A DNA stretch of 64,000 nucleotides, from NCBI GenBank assembly GCA_030141605.1, contig JAQGDQ010000530.1, forward strand, positions 1 to 64,000, written 5' to 3'. Below are positions 1-14,030 of the stretch, piece by piece. Every line of letters starts with the position of its first letter. Within the stretch, counting starts at the first letter, position 1. Source of the stretch: Tubiluchus corallicola (Eukaryota; Priapulida; Priapulimorpha; Priapulimorphida; Tubiluchidae). Under the pieces are notes generated by a model, which was not told where the DNA came from, ran no database searches, and saw only the letters and a program-made list of their open reading frames with translations. The position numbers were made by a program, and so were the translations under genes.

Positions 1-1582
1 ATTTAATTATCAAAAACGCTTTTGCAGTTTTGATTGTGTTAAAATGTATACTTTTATCTGACTTGAAAATAGGGTAGTATATGAAAAATCATCCTGTCTT
101 CCTTTAACCGAATCTACTGTAACCTAACCTGGCTGTAAACAGGTATATACATGTATTGGAAAAAGCTAGAGACATGGGACTGTTAAATCTAACAATGAAA
201 ACGAACGGAGTTTCTGCTAACAGAAATAAAAAGAATGATTTACCTTATTTAGTAGAGATGTTACAGGTTTCTCTTAATTGCACTGGAACTGTGAGGTATG
301 GGCGAACAGGAACACCGCTCAACTTGGTAGCCACAACTTGCCACTGTGTTGATTGGTTACAGTGGGGATAAGGGCCTTTGCAATTTCTAGAAGTGGATGC
401 ATGCCAAAGTTGCTCTGTGACTGGTCGACAATAAAAGATCAAAAATTAAACTAAAAAAGATCCGTCAATTAATGTAATGCACAAGGAAACGTATATTAAA
501 TGCAGGTGAGGCGTACGGATGCTAATGCACATCCACGGCAAATTACTGTATCAATTGAAATGGATAGATGTTTCGAGCAAATGGACTGATAAATTCGCCC
601 ACATTTTTGATGATACAAAACAGTGTTATTAATTATAGCTACAGTGTGACAATAATTGTTTACAGAATGTTACATTTTAATTTACTATATTTTTGGTTAA
701 CAGATCTTACAGTGAGAGAGCTTTCATATATAAACTTTATTTATTTTAAGTGTTACCTAAAATAAATGTAACTTAAAATACGTTACTTAACTGTAACTGT
801 AACTTTACTGTAACTTAAAATACTTAAAATATAACTTAAAATAAGTGTAACTTAAAATAGCACAACACAAGACAGTATAATTGATCACCTATTTTACACC
901 ACAATATTTCCACTATGCGCAGGGAAAAGTACTACAGTTTAGTTACGGACATATGAATTTAGCATACAGTTAGTTCGACAATAAAATTACACAAATAGTT
1001 AATTTTACTTATTTTGGGTACATCAACCCACAACTTAAAAATACGAGTTGCTCATTAATAATTGATACTTAATTGAAGGCCATAGAGCAGATACAATAAC
1101 AGAAATAATCATTCTCACTTCACATCAGCCTGAAAATAACGATAATTTACAGCAACAATGAACTAACTGCATTATGTCAGGGATTACTGTTGTAAGCTAA
1201 GCAACTCTAGGCTAATAGACCATTGCGACTGCAATTCAATTTTATCAATAAATCTTCTCCGCTTCACTGAAGATGGCGCCACATTACACGAAACGAATGT
1301 TTCTTTCTGGAAAGGATTTGTCAAAGACAGTAACTTTTAAAGTTTCTAGTTATGAATTATGATGAAATGCTTAGATAACTAGTCACATCAGTAACACAAT
1401 AACTTAACGATCAAGTTTCATGCCCAAAATTTCATGTTCAAAACTGATAAAAATAAAAAACAAATTAATTTAATTAGTTAAATTAGAATCACTCTACTAT
1501 GAGTGACCTAAAGTTGAAAACGCTGAATTTGGTTGGCCAGTTGTAAGGTATGAACTTTGGACAGCCTTGACCACTGGTGATG
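1..1582. other. AT-rich non-coding sequence
   Basis: I see no supportable gene here. Open frames are short and low in complexity. Positions 750-860 repeat the motif TAACTTAAAATA several times with variations, which is simple AT-rich repetition. Confidence 0.6.
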
Positions 1583-1650
1583 CAGTGACCTAGTGGTCTA
1601 AAGCGTCACTTTGTAGGCAGAAGGTTCCTGGCTGTATCCCAACTTTTTCA
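1583..1650 (+). repeat. tRNA-related SINE-like fragment
   Basis: The stretch TGACCTAGTGGTCTAAAGC resembles a tRNA D-arm and polymerase III A box. About 35 bases further on, GGCTGTATCCC sits where a B box (GGTTCGAATCC type) would be, preceded by GAAGGTTCCTG as in many tRNA-derived SINE heads. The B box is degraded and no acceptor stem closes, so this is not a working tRNA gene. A decayed SINE head is the best reading; chance similarity is possible. Confidence 0.35.
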
Positions 1651-3375
1651 TAATTCTTGTCTTTCGAGTTTGGTATCAAAATTTAATTAGTTGTACGTTT
1701 GTATCATGTTAATTAATTTATTAGGAAGGAGAGCACTTATTTTCTTCTTGAGACGAATTAGCGAAGTTAAGAACTCTCTCGCATATAAAGAAAATTAGTT
1801 AAAATCAGTCGGTTTTTCTGGTTTATCCACATAGTCCTCGAAATCTAGCTATAAATGTTCACATTTCTCGACAAAAATGTCCTGGCATCATAAACTTAAC
1901 TACGTCAAAACTACTTTTTACATACTGTTCTGATTTACTGATCTGTTTCCTGAGCAAACCGCTTGCGAAAATAGAGAACACTACTCGGGGCCTTCGTGTG
2001 TCTTCGATTGCCCAGTGGTTGCCGTGCACCGTGTATCGCTTCTCCGTGCACTGTGGCAGGGGGAACCTAGGTGGAGAGCACAATGGCGGACTTTTCTGAG
2101 GTGGATTGTTCCTCGTTCCTCTACTGTACATTCGTATGATGTGTACAGTAGATCTACTACACTGAAGGAATTGTGGCTTTTTTGGGACGTGCACAAGCAA
2201 CTTAAGAATTCTACGGGCTGGCAACACGGCGCGCGTGACGTATGCGCGTAACAAATGTTTAAAGGTGCCGACTGGAAAAGTTTGTAATACTATTGTTTAA
2301 ACTGTGATTGTACTGTACTGTGTCCTGGGTGGTGGGCGTGGCATGATGTGGTGTGTAATGTTTTGGTCAGTGTGGTATGGGTGTTTTGGTGTGTGTCGTA
2401 CGAGCGGGTGGCATGGTGTGCTCGTTGTGGTGGGTGTGGGATAGTGTGGTCTTGTGGTGTAGTGCAGTCTCGATTGCTTCAAACCCAAAGTTTTTTGTTA
2501 ATTAGAGTGATTAATTACCGTAAGAGCGCATTTGAACTACCGGGTCACTAACCTTTGTCAAAGCTGTAACTTAGCTCAAGTAGTTGTAGTCTGTTACAAG
2601 TGCAATCTGTGCCAGTTTACATTCTAGGCAACCGGTTCATTTACATTAATTATTTAAATATAGGAGTGAATTTTAACTACCAATGTAGCTGATAGTGAAA
2701 CGACGGCGAATTGAGAGATTTTTACTCGAGTTTATTATTACCAGTATGTAATTTCTGACGCACCTTTTTCTTAAAACATGTGTAGAATCAGGCAAAATCA
2801 AGAAATTTTAAAACCACAGTTCCCGTAGGTATACTTTATTTTTGTGAAATCAAAGTTACGTACTGCAGCTTTGGGTAGCTTTTTTTAAAAACTTAATAAT
2901 TACGTATGACATAGCTCGGGCATCTAAAATAAACACGAATTTTGATTTCTTTTTCTTCAAATACTTTTATGTTAAAACTGGACCTAAAACAACTTTGTTT
3001 TTGCATTTAGATCACTCACTGAATTACTGCGTCCCTTATAGTACTAAGCAGGTTATTGCTGCTATTTTAAACAAATCACACCAGCTTTAATATCAAGATA
3101 ATGATCACACAGGCAAAATTGCAAGATGTTAATTTTAATATTAAGTTTAGCTTTATCCAGTTTCACATTGGAGTTTTAACAGTTGATATTAGAGGAGTCA
3201 AATATTCGCAAATCAAAATCATTTTAATTCTGATGTGTTTTAAAGCAATAATTTCTTAACGTGCAGGTGAATAAAACTGCACAATCTTTCAGAGAAGACA
3301 AGCAGTAAAGTTTGAGTAATCATGCAACTCGATGGAGCACCTTTTCTGGTAAGTCAAAGGATACGTGTAACAACT
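1651..3375. other. Non-coding sequence, no gene seen
   Basis: No recognisable gene. Positions 2290-2460 are rich in GTGG/TGTG. Overlapping open frames at 1859-2254 on both strands match no family I know and read as chance. Confidence 0.5.
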
Positions 3376-3777
3376 GAAGTGGCGTTTACGTAGCATCGTA
3401 TCCTTATGCGTATCCGTTATCCACCTGTAGAATAGTTGCGGAATAAAAATCAATAGCAAATTATTGCAGAAAAAATATCGAATAACACAGATAAGTAATT
3501 GAAAATAATTGATAAATATTGAAAACAACATAAACCGATTTTATCTATTTCGCAGCTCTCATAACGCATACGCATTCCGGACACTACATAAACGCGGGGT
3601 TTACCAAACGTGCAGAATGCGTTTTGCGTTACTGCGTTAAAACCACTTTATATTGTTTTCAGTGAACCCGTTAATGCGTCAACGCGTTATTTTTCTGCAG
3701 CTTTTCCTATTACATTACACGCAGCTGGATACGGATAACGCATAACGCATTCCAGATGTCTGGTAAACACCACTTTA
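3376..3777. mobile_element. Foldback MITE, copy 1
   Basis: The left end AAGTGGCGTTTAC and the right end GTAAACACCACTTTA are inverted copies. Inner blocks are inverted as well: GCGTATCCGTTATCC near the left end faces GGATACGGATAACGC near the right end. The whole element could fold into a long hairpin. A shorter relative at 16943-17109 has the same ends and the shared inner block TTGAAAACAACATAAACCGA. There is no coding capacity. The superfamily is not determined because target duplications are unclear. Confidence 0.6.
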
Positions 3778-4456
3778 GACTGGCGCCGTAAATGTTTGTT
3801 TAACGATGATTAATTTAGCTTTGAATTTAGTTTAGAGAATTGTAACTAATTATATTCATACTATGTACAGACGTCAGTACATTGAAGGGCAGTCTGATAA
3901 AAATTACAAACTTTGATGATTTTTACAATTACGGGTCTTGATTTGTGTTTTTCTACTTTGCAGGTTTTGTTTGTTTCACTGTGGAATCTAAAAAAATGTA
4001 ACGAACAAATCGAAAATCACGGTAAGTACAGGAGACTAACCTGAATTTGTGTGTTAAGATTAATATAAGGCTAGCAAAGGCCAAGCAAAAAATTCACTTA
4101 CAATCAATAATGCGCGAATATCCTATAGCGATAATTTATTTACCAAAGGCTAAGCTCATCAACTTGTCGCAACTCCTCTTGGTGGAGGTTTTTGTAAAAA
4201 TGTCCTACATGATCCTGTAGCATTGTTCCTCCTCTTTTCAAAAAGCTATTACATTTCCTTCCAGGAGTCCCACCAGGCACCAGTAGAACATTTTTTCCAC
4301 AGGCTGTTTGCACAAAATTTTGAAATTTTGAGTTGGGTCCGGGAAAATACCCGTTACGGAACGCTGTGGCCCTCCCGCTAGTTCTAAATACGCCTACCAC
4401 ACAGCGTTGAACGGACTGTCTATTACCTGCACCACCCACGGCTCATTCCCGATATC
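3778..4456. other. Non-coding sequence left of the LTR
   Basis: A 99-codon minus-strand open frame lies at 4140-4439 but shows no recognisable domain and no splice context. I call nothing else. Confidence 0.45.
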
Positions 4457-5249
4457 TTGTAGTTATTAACAACAATAGTATAACTCCCTCTGGTCACTCA
4501 TCTGACCAGAAACTAACCTCCATCATTTGACTATGGCTATCAAACGACTTCAACCCATTATCAGAGTTACTTTCCGACTCGGAAGTATATCACCTTGTCG
4601 AGAACTATGCTTCTCGAGTAAATGTGTTTATTTATGGTTACAAGTATCTTTCCTGACGTTGCATAACATTCCAAACTTCCCTGACACAACATTGCCTAAC
4701 AGCACCTCAATTTCTCTTTATCGAGGATAATCCGTAGCCAATTGTCAGTATGTAGTCATTATATTTGTATTTCGTAGTGTTCATGTAAATTATTTCACTC
4801 ATGCTCATTTTGATGTAGTCATTAACTTAACGCAGCGAATGGTTCTTACGTAGCATTTTTGCTCTATTTTTCTTTCTGTTTAATTCGGATCGCCGTTATC
4901 ATGTAATCTTTAATTGTCGTATAATCCTTATTTATATTGCTACGAAGGCAGATTATGACCAACCCCCTAATGTTAGTAATGGGTATGGTTGAGAAGCCCA
5001 GTAATGCAAATGTATAAAACAGAATGCATGCCGTAATTTGACGATTCCAACCTGGCCTTTCTGTCTGTAAAGGTGAATGCTGTAGGCTTGCTGATTTTTA
5101 TACAAAAGTCCGTTCACATTCTTTTGGAGTTACCGGTTGTGCAATAAAGTTTAATTTACACTCGATATTCCGGATCTTTTTACTTTTTTCTTGTATGCCG
5201 CTCTATACATCCGGAGAAGGATCCGCGCTGGAACCCGGATCCGTTACAA
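4457..5249 (+). mobile_element. Probable solo LTR of a retrotransposon
   Basis: The segment begins TTGTAG and ends TTACAA, short inverted termini as in LTRs. It is flanked on both sides by TATC (4453-4456 and 5250-5253), which suits a 4-bp target duplication of the Ty3/gypsy or BEL type. Inside are a TATA-like box (GTATAAAAC near 5012) and an AATAAAG poly(A)-like signal near 5142, in the order expected for U3-R-U5. No gag-pol sequence lies beside it, so recombination to a solo LTR is inferred. A paired LTR or a genome-wide copy count would be decisive. Confidence 0.5.
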
Positions 5250-5253
5250 TATC

Positions 5254-7611
5254 ACTCGTGAATTGTTTGTGTAATGTATTAATAATTATGCGCATATTTT
5301 AAATTTATGTTCTTGTTTTCTATAAACGGAATTTTGATATTAACAAACACTATTTTAATCATATTTATTTGCACCTCGCGAAATGCGGAATTGAACTTTA
5401 AAATACCAGAGTTTTCTGTCGCCCAATAATTGCTTTCCTGCCTTTTTGTAAAGAGCTATAAAAATATTACAAGTTTTTACAAAATATTTACAAAAACCTA
5501 ACCCGTGTTAGCGATATGTGTATGTCTCTTCGCCCCCTTAACAAGCGTGTTGTGATTGAAAGTTGTACAATTAAAAACTGCGTGTCTGCTCGCCCCCCCC
5601 CCCCATTGAAAACAGTACATTACAAAACAGTTGCGCAACTTAAAGTTTGAGCCGCCCAGATTTCAGTTTTCAATTGCACAATTTTTAGTTGTACAGCAAG
5701 TACAAATTTTCTATTTTTTGTCCGCGCTCGTGACACACCTGTTCTGATTATGATTACTCATTAATCTGTCTGTAATTATTCATTTGTATTCATTTATGGA
5801 GTAATCATCGATTTTAGAATAACAACATGACCTTGGGAAGTGTTAGAGCGCCAAACATTAAACAGCCTAACCTAAGTCAAAAAGCTCCCCATCAAAGTTT
5901 GTTCATCCTGGATATTAGAATTTAATTCCGCTAGCTTAGCTGCCTGTGTTTTAGTTACGTTTCTTTCTCCTAATCGTCCCAAACTCAAATTAAGGTTTTG
6001 TGTTTCGAACTCTGTATAAGGAAATGTATCATTCGTGTGATCCAAGTTTCGACACTGTGGTGAGTATGGGTATCTTAGCCAATGTGTGTTTAATCAACAA
6101 ATAAACAAGCATGATTTTACAACAGTCTGACGCTTTTTGTTTCAGAAACTTATTGCGGATTTCAAAGAAGCGTGCACGTCTTGACATTACAAGAGAATAG
6201 TTCACAAACACAAGTATGCCCTCGAGCATTGACAACCAGTCTTTTCTCCAACGTTGCACCTGTGATTAACTTTGGCTTACCTGGGCAGATTGGTATGTTT
6301 GCTGTATCAAAATGGTGGAAGCGCCATTATTCATAACTTGGAGTTTTGTACGTTATTAATAATGTAGCACGCATTTAATTTTGTACTAATAATTTTGTCT
6401 AAGGCAGCAGCATAGTGTCAGCCATCACGAACAATCGGAAGAAGTCAAAATGTCTATGTTTCAATGTTTTTTTTTTCTGTCGGCCAGACTGTCGCCCTTA
6501 AAATTCCTCACATTGCTAAATCATTGCAATTCCAACAAAACTCATCCCAGTATTATAGCATTGCCAAAATTATTTTCAAAATGATTGTGGCGTACGTGAA
6601 AAGAAATTGGAGCAGAAAGAAAACGAATGGTTGTGCAAATTGAGAAAGCTACGTGTATTGCGTACAAGCCTGTAAAATAATGACTTGGGACCCCAACTTA
6701 TTCTTGAAACTCCTTCGAAGGCTATAAAATTGCTCAAAGCAATGTACTTAGCGGCAAATTTATGATAAAACTGTTAAACTTTCCATTTTTTGTGAATACG
6801 GGGTACACTCGCTTCCCAGAAGAGCTTTTCCCTAGAAATTATTTGTCAGAAAATTTCTTTTCCAGAAAATAAAATTCACAGACGTCTAATAAATCGTTTT
6901 TAATGCAGTCGCATGTCACACGACAGCAAAAGTGTGATGAAAATATTGACGTTTATTCTTGTTGAATGATACAGATCACATGATCAAAAATTGGTCGGCT
7001 TGTTTATTAACTCCTTCAGGACCGTAAGGGTTTGCTGCATTTTCCACGGGTTCATGAAAAACTGCTGCCACTAAGCATCGATTACGCGATAATTTTTGTA
7101 GGTTTCTACTCCTCACAATAGATTTTCATGCAAAATTATATATGGAATGCATTTGATTGCCTTAGACAAATTAAAAATCGATTTTTGACGAATAAATTAA
7201 AAAAAAAACTTTCAGTAACTGCAGTGTTTGGACTGTAATAAAGTACAGTATCACTTGAAATCGGCTAATGCAGAAAATTTCTACTATCCAGACACAAAAC
7301 TCACTCTGACACACATTGGCCTCAAGTCCACACTGATTTTAAAGTGTTTAAGGTGAAATTCTTGTTAAAAGATGAAACGCCCTCAATTTGTCCTTGGCTG
7401 ATCCGCTGGTTTTTCTTTGAATAGCAGCAGAACACTGAACAGTTTGGGCTGCCCCAAACAGACGACCAATAAATTTGTGTGTACGATAACGTAAGTGTGT
7501 ACCAGACTAAGCTACTCAATTGGCTCATTTGGAGTGCCTCTCTGAATTTTCTTTCATTAACTAAAAAGCAAAGACAATTTGTTTTCACTATTCTTGAGTT
7601 TCCTACTGGAA
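5254..7611. other. Non-coding sequence with a diverged 61-bp satellite monomer
   Basis: No gene seen. Positions about 5550-5700 contain a diverged one-and-a-half-unit relative of the 61-bp minisatellite at 10.57-11.34 kb: ACAAAACAGTTGCGCAACTT matches its ACAAAACAGTTGCACAACTG. A run of 12 C lies inside it. The rest is featureless AT-rich DNA. Confidence 0.5.
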
Positions 7612-8035
<424 letters not shown>

Positions 8036-8371
8036 TTATTATTTTTATTAAACAATAAATACATTGTTTTCCCTCTATTTGCACGAGTTCATTTACAAAA
8101 TTCAATGTAGCTATTTACGATAACAATATTATACATAATGTAAATTTTGTACATACATACATGCATTTAGTAGTAGTATTTCAGTTTGGCTTTTAACTTT
8201 TACATATATATGTATCAAAATCACAATTATAACTTTCACAACACATATTAAGAATACATTTAAAATATATACATATTATACACCTTAATTTGTATAATGA
8301 TTTCATTTCTTACGCAGTACATGTTTTTCTGTAAATGTAATTAGACAGGATAGACAGATGGGAAAGAAAAG

Positions 8372-8376
<5 letters not shown>

Positions 8377-8436
<60 letters not shown>
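8377..8436. repeat. (AG)n microsatellite
   Basis: About 60 bp of AG dinucleotide, 340 bp from the larger GA tract. Confidence 0.95.
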
Positions 8437-8437
<1 letters not shown>

Positions 8438-10570
8438 GCACGACAGGGTAGAAAAGAAGAGAAGCAAACAGAAAAAAGAAGCCAAAGGCTTAATCATACT
8501 AAAATAGCATATCTTGCAAATAAAGAGTAATAATGATTTTTCTGTGAAAAGAATTCCTGGGAAACGGATCTAGACCATCCAAAACGGTGAAGCCATAATT
8601 GTCAAACTTGGCATAGATTGGTGAAGAACAGAATAGATAATGCTGAAAATCAGAATTCACGTAAGTTTTCGAAGCCAGTAAACAACAATTGTGTATTTTT
8701 TCAGTCGAAGTTTTGCCAGCCAACATTGCCAAGACGCTTAAATGGAAGCTAACAATTAGATGGTCAGTCCTGACGCAGATGCTCAAACGTTCAAATTCAT
8801 TTGTAACAGGTGCGCAATTTAAAACCGGCTGAAATGTTGTCTGTTTATAATTAGTTTTGCAATTTACCACTACATCAGCAACAAACAAGTTCAACTGAAC
8901 AGCAGTTATGACAGTAAGACGAAGGTAAGACGGTGTGTTAATTACACTAAAGGCTATAATTATACCTTTTATGCTGATTACTCTGCTGTACCATAAACTA
9001 CATAACGTGAACGTAAACAAAGCACGCAGACTCCCCAATACCCATGCATCCCTTTTGGTTTTGTTCACTGCTAGGACAGCTGCAAAGAAAGTGTTAGGAA
9101 AGACCAGTCAGTCAGGTTCAAAAATGTACATTATGAAGCGTCAGGCGTTTAAGGGATCTATCCGTGATTATATAAGTCACTTCTAAATAAGTGTTTAGTA
9201 CAGCAGACAAGCAGAAAAATTGTGCACCTTTCGAGAAAATAATGAAATTTCTAATGTAGGTAATAGGTGGCATCATAATGCTTCATTTTAGATGTGGAGG
9301 AAAATCAGATATAATTTCTGAGGGCTGTCAGAGGACAAATTCAAAATAACCACCACTGAAAATGGCAAATGGAAAATCGTTAAAATAATTCAATAATCAT
9401 CATTTTGCCAAAATGTAACAAAGAACTAAATTTGACAGAACTTAATGTGGCATATTTTAATAATGTCAAATCTGATTCCCCCTACCAATGTTAGAAATTT
9501 CACAATTTTCTCAAAAAAATGCACAATTGTTTGTATCATGAGAACTAATCCGCTGCACTAATTAGGCTTACTTCAAGATGTAATAATACGGCCTATATAT
9601 ACACGACGGCTATTAGAGACTATTAGCGATTAGGCCTACTGGCCCTGCAGATTAACAACGTCTTGACCTCGGTCATCCCCACCATCACCAGACTCACAAT
9701 CAGAAACCGTTGTGAACCTTTCTGATTTTTGCCCGCAGCATCACGAGTAAATGTTTGAGACGTTTGCTTCATCATGATGACCATAAGTCGATATAATAAT
9801 AACTATGGACACAGTGCTGTTACTGAGCAAACATATTAAAACACTAAATTGAAGGTTCTGCACGAAAAAATCACGAAATCCACCTGTTACTGAATTTATA
9901 GGTCATGTAGTAGCACCTAAATTAGATAAGATTTGTATGTGTAAGCCTCCCCCCGCAGACATGCAATTTTCAATTGCACTAGTGAAAATTGCAGCAGTTT
10001 TACTGGTGTACCAAAATCGAGCGCGCAGACATGTAGTTTGTGACATTCCATAGGAGACCTTATAGATCGGGAGCCCAGAGCACTTTAATGCAAAATTTGA
10101 GCACAAGAGGTTTGAGTAGCTAGATAGAAGGCACAAAGGCTAAGTTTCAAAAATACGTTTGTCTTGTGTTGTGCAACCAGTCACGAGCGGTTAAAGGTCA
10201 CGTAAAAGAAGCCAAAAAAAACAACCATTTAATGCAAAATTGGAGTATAAGAAATTTTTTTATGCCAGTGTGTAGAGCATGGTTAGTAGTGCTTAGATTC
10301 ATGGGCAAGGCAAAAAATATCAGTCACAAGTGGACACAAGACAAATTTAAGAATTAGCCAGTGGTCCTGAAGTATTAAAGCGCTGATACAGTAATCAGCA
10401 GCCGGCAATTGAAATGTCTTTGAGTACTCTGTTCATTCTCAAAACTTCGTATTTTGATCTCCATTTTCTAGTGTAAGGATGACTTATCCCCATTATTTTT
10501 TTCTTATGTTAAACAGCGCCTTTTCATAATGCACTGCTTTTTTATCACGTTTAAGTTTTGTGTTTTGATT
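8437..10570. other. Non-coding sequence, no gene supported
   Basis: A 189-codon minus-strand frame at 8499-9068 has no recognisable domain, homopolymer-like composition and no matching splice sites, so I do not call it a gene. The rest is AT-rich and featureless. Confidence 0.45.
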
Positions 10571-11337
10571 AAAACTTGCACAACTGAAAATTGCATGCCT
10601 GTGAGCTCTCATTGAAATCAGCACTTCACAAAACACTTGCACAATTGAAAATTGCATGTCTATGAGCTCTCATTGCAATCAGTACTTCACAAAACAGTTG
10701 CACAACTGAAAATTGCATGTCTGCGAGCTTTCATTGCAATCAGCACTTCACAAAACAGTTGCACAACTGAAAATTACATGTCTGCGAGCTCTCATTGCAA
10801 TCAGCACTTCACAAAACAGTTGCAAAACTGAAAATTGCATGTCTGCGAGCTCTCATTGCAATCAGCACTTCACAAAACAGTTGCACAACTGAAAATTGCA
10901 TGTCTGCGAGCTCTCATTGCAATCAGTACTTCACAAAACAGTTGCACAACTGAAAATTGCATGACTGCGAGCTCTCATTGAAATCAGTACTTCACAAAAC
11001 AGTTGCACAACTGAAAATTGCATGTCTGTGAGCTCTCATTGCAATCAGTACTTCACAAAACAGTTGCACAACTGAAAATTGCATGTCTGCGAGCTCTCAT
11101 TGAAATCTGTACTTCACAAAACAGTTGCACAACTGAAAATTGCATGTCTGCGAGCTCTCATTGTAATCAGTACTTCACAAAACACTTGCACAACTGAAAA
11201 TTGCATGTCTGCGAGCTCTCATTGCAATCTGTACTTCACAAAACAGTTGCACAATTGAAAATTGCATGTCTGTGAGCTCTCATTGAAATCAGTACTTCAC
11301 AAAACAGTTGCACAATTGAAAATTGCATGTCTGCGCG
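10571..11337. repeat. 61-bp minisatellite, about 12.5 copies
   Basis: The unit is 61 bp, with landmarks ACTTCACAAAACAGTTGCAC, AACTGAAAATTGCATGTCTG and CGAGCTCTCATTGCAATCAG. Units differ at a handful of positions (TCTGCGAG or TCTGTGAG; GCAATCAG or GAAATCTG). There are no unique spacers, so it is not a CRISPR array. A diverged isolated relative lies at about 5550-5700. Confidence 0.93.
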
Positions 11338-12282
11338 GGATCTTAGGCTTGAGCACAAGAAGAACGCCAGAAAGATACGCCAGAAAGGTTTTATTATACA
11401 GTTCAACTTTTTTTTCAGATATCGCAGATAAGGTTTGGCTTGGCTGCTTTTGTTCAAGAGTTAAGGGAAACCAAACTTTATTTAAATTCAACCGACTTCA
11501 GCCGCATTTTGCACTCTTACTTAGAGCTGGCTTTTGGTTTGCTTGACTTTCTCTGTCTGTTTATTGCCGCCTTTTCTCATTGCCCTTTTATTTTTATTCA
11601 CATTCTATATTAAGAAAAGTTTACTATGGAATTTAATTTCTTGAAATTTCAGTGTTGAAGTCAAAGCTGGAAACACGAGAAATACGATAGTAAAATTTCT
11701 AAATTAAGTAAGAGTCGGAATATTTCAGCACTTGAATTTATCATTTAGATCACTCAGATACTATCTTCCATTATATGTGTATTGTTCCATCACATAAACA
11801 GTTACAGAAATGATTTACTATCGTAGCCGGATAATGAAAATCACATGGCCAGCTTCTTTGCGTGTAATTCTCGACTTCCTGCATCTTCTATAGTGGGTCA
11901 TAATTTATCAATTTGTAACGAGTAAAAAACTTTTTACACAAACGATAATTTCCTTTCTAACGTTTTTCCTGTAAATTAGATGTAGGACTAATACAGACTG
12001 TAAATTTCATTAAAGAAGTTATATGGGTTCTCTAGAAGGCCAGAGCTAATTGTATTAATTTTAGGAGTAGAAATGTATTGTACGCCATACTAACATATCT
12101 TACTCTCAGTTAATTGTCTACACTCACTTTGCTTACTAATTTTTTTAATTAATGTTATTTTACTTGTTGACTTGGTTGTATATTTGATGTGATTGTACAA
12201 CAAGTAGGAATAACAATAAAAGTATTATATTATACTATACACATATATCTGGATCATCACACATGTTTGCTTATCATTTTAG
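11338..12282. other. Upstream region of the TTLL4-like exons
   Basis: No confirmed exon. A 41-bp stretch at 11419-11459 has an acceptor-like TTTTTTTTCAG before it and a GTTAAG donor after it, and reads DKVWLGCFCSR. That faintly recalls the W-x-G-x-W/F motif upstream of the TTLL core, but the match is too short to accept. Confidence 0.4.
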
Positions 12283-12480
12283 TTCAGCCATTTTCCTGGT
12301 TCTGGCAGAAATAATTGCCACAAAGACAGTTTCTGGATCAACATCAAACATCTAATAAGAAAACATGGAGCACAAGAATTTGACTTTGTACCGCTCACTT
12401 TTCCATTACCTGCCGAAAGACAAGCGTTCAAAAGGTACTGGAGAAAAAACTACAAAGAAAGAAAATGGATTTATAAACCG
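12283..12480 (+). CDS. TTLL4-like: TTLL4-like exon 1 of those visible
   Basis: 66 codons in phase 0 at both ends, between TTTTAG and GTATGT. It reads HFPGS, then a C-H-K-D-S-F-W motif, and ends in WIYKP. The lysine in this last motif binds ATP in active family members and is retained here. Confidence 0.85.
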
Positions 12481-12941
12481 GTATGTAGATTTTGTAATAA
12501 AATTTCAGTATAGTTATTAATTATTATAACGTTAACGTTAAACGTTTGAGCTTCATTAACTCTCGGATACACTGCGAATATAAATATATGCCTTGTTCTT
12601 GACGAAAATGTCACATAAGGCTTTTATTCACTTAAGTTAGCATAAAACTACTTTTAAAATTCGCACTGTGCCGCCATTGAGCATGGACCTGCGATCGCGC
12701 CCCTGGCGAGAAAAAATGTCGTGTCACGTGAACATCCTTAGAGTGACTTGTCAAGACTCAAGATTATTGATGATTCCGTTGCAAACCCGCAGTTAAATAC
12801 AAAATTAAAAAAAATTAATGCAGTTTCAATTTTGCTTTTATTCCCTGAATCCTGATTTAGATTTAGATATTTATTTGTTCGTGTCGAAAATACATACAAT
12901 ACATACATACAATTTCAATTTTGAAATATACAAAAAACAAG

Positions 12942-12982
12942 ACACACACACACACACACACGCACAAGCACACGCACACGCA

Positions 12983-13042
<60 letters not shown>
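12942..13042. repeat. (CA)n / (GCAC)n microsatellite
   Basis: About 100 bp of CA dinucleotide with a central GCAC tetranucleotide block, inside the first visible TTLL4-like intron. Confidence 0.95.
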
Positions 13043-13046
<4 letters not shown>

Positions 13047-14030
13047 TACAATTTCGATTTTGAAATTGTATATGTATAATGACACTATATACAAACAAAA
13101 CAATTACTAAAGAAACAAAACAAATGTTAAATCTCGAATCATGTACATAATATTCAGACAGCCAATTTCTGCCACTGCTTTCTTTTCCATACGGACCAAC
13201 GAAGGGGCTAGAGGAAGGAAAGAAAATTATGGTTCGAGTATCTTCAGTGCATCTGTAATTCCATAAGTGGAATCGCATTATTTTGCAGTGAAGCTAACAT
13301 AATTTTGCTATTGTTCCTATTTTGTGTTATTTTGCAGTGTTGTACTTTATGCTGTGTTGTGTTGTATATATGTATATATAATAACTAATATTACATTAGG
13401 TTAAATTAGCTAGACCTATATTACTACTCTTTGACCTTGAGGTTCAACTTCAATTGAAGGGAACATAGGTTTACAAACTGAGAAGTATATTGCTCTTATT
13501 ATGATTTGTCGTGTTTGTTGTCTCTCAGATTCAGTGCTGTCCAAACTAAAGAGGATGTTTAACAACTTGCCCAAAAACCGAAAATCTTAGAAATGAGTTA
13601 TAACGAACGTAAATTTTTCTAATATTGTTGATGTCTTTGAAAATGAACACATGTTTAAAATCTGTTATGAAATATTTAAGTTATTTGCGGATTGAGTAAC
13701 GTTATTTTGAGTCTAGACCACTGTCTTTCGTGAAGCAAAAATTAATAATTCATAAAGTTTCTACCAATACAAGATTACAGATCATTTGCAGACTTGTTAT
13801 CTACAATATTGTATTTTTTATGACAGTAACACATAGGTATAAAATTGGTGTGCTTAACTATATAGCCCATTGCATTTATTTTATCTTTGTTGTTCTCGAT
13901 GTGTCATTTGGGTAATGCTTTTTGGAGTATAGTTTTTTCTGGTTACCCAATATTATAGTGTATTTGTCTCGAATTATGTAGAATTATAGTCAATGAACGA
14001 ACTAACTAACTAACTGACTAATTATTTCAG

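Noticed and set aside
1583-1650. Functional tRNA gene
   Set aside because: No acceptor stem pairs and the B box is degraded; only a SINE-like relic is plausible.
4140-4439. 99-codon minus-strand frame left of the LTR
   Set aside because: No recognisable motif; the GGTPGRK string is not in a convincing P-loop context.
8499-9068. 189-codon minus-strand open frame
   Set aside because: No domain, odd composition and no splice partners; length is possible by chance in 64 kb.
11419-11459. 41-bp candidate upstream exon of the TTLL4-like gene (DKVWLGCFCSR)
   Set aside because: Splice-like borders exist but the match is a few residues, and the sequence expected after it is absent.
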